Below, in pieces: positions 14,821 to 15,765 of a DNA stretch of 15,765 nt. The stretch lies in contig JAGWNT010000091.1 in NCBI GenBank assembly GCA_028871195.1, forward strand, positions 1-15,765, given 5' to 3'. How positions within the stretch are numbered: the stretch's first letter is position 1; every line of letters begins with the position of its first letter. Under the pieces are notes generated by a model. It saw nothing but the letters and a program-made list of their open reading frames with translations. It had not been told where the DNA came from and searched no databases. A program made the translations under genes and the position numbers. The DNA is from REEB85 sp018971455. GTDB lineage: Bacteria > Pseudomonadota > Alphaproteobacteria > Acetobacterales > Acetobacteraceae.

Positions 14821-15717
14821 ATGACACCTCGCTTCGAATTGCAGGGCCATCGCGGCGCGCGCGGATTGTTCCCGGAAAACACGCTGGAGGGCTTCGCCGC
14901 CACCTGCGCGCTCGGCGTCGACACCATCGAACTCGATGTCGCGGTGACCGCCGACGGCGTCGCGATGGTCACGCACGACCCCGAACTGAATCCCGATCTC
15001 ACCCGCGGGCCGGATGGTGCCTGGCTGGCCCGGCCCGGCCCGGCGATCCGCCATCTGCGGGCGGCCGATCTCGCCGGCTACGATGTCGGCCGGCTGCGGC
15101 CGGGCAGCGCCTATGCCGCGCGCTATCCGGCACAGACCGGCCGGGACGGCGCGCGAATTCCCCGCCTCGCGGACGTCTTTGCGCAAACCGGGCGGGTGCG
15201 CATCGACGCCGAGATCAAGACGCTGCCGGACCGGCCCGACCTGACGGTGCCGCCGCAGACGATGGCCGAGGCGATCGTGGCCGTGGCCGCCGCGGCAGGC
15301 GCGCTCGACCGGCTCGTGGTGCGGTCGTTCGATTGGCGCGGCCTGCGCCATCTGCGCGCGCATCGTCCGCGCGTGCCCCTGGTGTGGCTGACCGACGCCA
15401 AGACCGAGGCGGCATCCCGGCTGTGGTGGGACGGGGTCGATCCGGCGGAATTCGGCGGCTCGGTGCCGGCCTGCATCGCCGCCGAGGCTGCGGAGGCGGC
15501 CTGGCGGCCGGTCTGGGCGCCCGAGCATGGCAGCCTGACCGAGGCCCGGCTGGCCGACGCCCATGCCCGCGGCCTGCGCGTGCTGCCCTGGACGGTGAAC
15601 GAACCCGCCGACATGGCGCGGCTGATCGCCTGGGGCGTGGACGGCTTCTGCACCGACCGCCCCGATCTCGCCCACACCGCGATGCGGCAGGCCGGCCTCG
15701 CGCCGCCCGGAGGGTGA
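14821..15717 (+). CDS. Glycerophosphodiester phosphodiesterase
   Basis: This 298-residue TIM-barrel enzyme hydrolyses glycerophosphodiesters to glycerol-3-phosphate and an alcohol. GHRGARGLFPENT at 9-21 supplies His10, Arg11 and Glu19. IELDVAVTADG at 36-46 gives Glu37 and Asp39. His52 lies in VTHDP, Glu131 and Lys133 in IDAEIKTLP, and the carboxy-terminal LPWTVNEPADMARLIAWGVDGFCTDRPDL is the closing GDPD signature. No signal peptide is present, so it is the cytosolic UgpQ-like type rather than periplasmic GlpQ. No glycerol-3-phosphate transporter genes adjoin it in the window. The start at 14821 has an AAGGT site 7 bp upstream. Confidence 0.94.
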   Translation: MTPRFELQGHRGARGLFPENTLEGFAATCALGVDTIELDVAVTADGVAMVTHDPELNPDLTRGPDGAWLARPGPAIRHLRAADLAGYDVGRLRPGSAYAARYPAQTGRDGARIPRLADVFAQTGRVRIDAEIKTLPDRPDLTVPPQTMAEAIVAVAAAAGALDRLVVRSFDWRGLRHLRAHRPRVPLVWLTDAKTEAASRLWWDGVDPAEFGGSVPACIAAEAAEAAWRPVWAPEHGSLTEARLADAHARGLRVLPWTVNEPADMARLIAWGVDGFCTDRPDLAHTAMRQAGLAPPGG

Positions 15718-15765
15718 CTCCGTCGCATTTCGCGACTCGCAAAAAGCGAAGAGCCGACCCGGGGA
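15718..15765. other. Noncoding tail at the window edge
   Basis: These 48 bp follow the phosphodiesterase stop. The arms TTCGC (15729-15733) and GCGAA (15746-15750) could pair across a 12-nt loop, but no T-run follows. The window ends before any further gene is seen. Confidence 0.3.

Noticed and set aside
15729..15750. Possible terminator hairpin after the phosphodiesterase gene
   Set aside because: The five-base arms are short, the loop is 12 nt and no T-run follows on the plus strand.

Overview
The window is chromosomal DNA of a very GC-rich alphaproteobacterium. The dense gene packing, the dcd-murA-hisG-hisD-infA-maf-rng-yacG-tRNA-Phe order and the protein sequences fit the acetic-acid-bacterium side of the class (Acetobacterales/Rhodospirillales). 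That placement is inferred from gene order and protein style; no 16S gene is present. Sixteen protein genes and two tRNA genes fill almost the whole window. I see no insertion sequence, phage gene, CRISPR array or long intergenic gap.

Region 1 (about 1-5063) is a small surface-glycan block. It holds a PAP2-type membrane phosphatase (44-646, +), GDP-4-keto-6-deoxymannose reductase rmd (664-1596, -), GDP-mannose 4,6-dehydratase gmd (1602-2603, -), an FkbM-type methyltransferase (2740-3654, +) and a bifunctional mannose-1-phosphate guanylyltransferase/phosphomannose isomerase (3639-5063, -). Together manC, gmd and rmd would convert fructose-6-phosphate or mannose-1-phosphate to GDP-D-rhamnose, apart from phosphomannomutase, which must be encoded elsewhere. 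The methyltransferase could cap or decorate the resulting glycan. No glycosyltransferase or export gene is in view.

Region 2 (5187-7363, +) is a two-gene unit joined by a TAATG overlap: an M20D-family amidohydrolase and a ketopantoate-reductase-family dehydrogenase. It looks like a small catabolic or salvage operon.

Region 3 (7398-13882, all on the minus strand) is a long co-directional housekeeping run. In transcription order it contains a small basic protein, dcd, murA, hisG, hisD, infA, maf, a shortened RNase E/G homologue, yacG and tRNA-Phe(GAA). Several junctions overlap: hisG/hisD share ATGA, maf/rng share GTGA, and rng/yacG overlap by 11 bp. TTG-N17-TA-like promoter candidates lie before dcd, infA and tRNA-Phe.

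Region 4 (13979-15717) holds tRNA-Thr(GGT) on the plus strand, converging with an aspartate/glutamate racemase-family gene. That gene diverges from a cytosolic glycerophosphodiester phosphodiesterase.

The window reads as mostly ordinary core genome. The features that most merit a second look are the Zn-link-less RNase E/G homologue with an altered catalytic motif, the GDP-D-rhamnose/FkbM block, the amidohydrolase-dehydrogenase pair and a tandem G/C repeat between murA and hisG. I found nothing that I can defend as a wholly new system.
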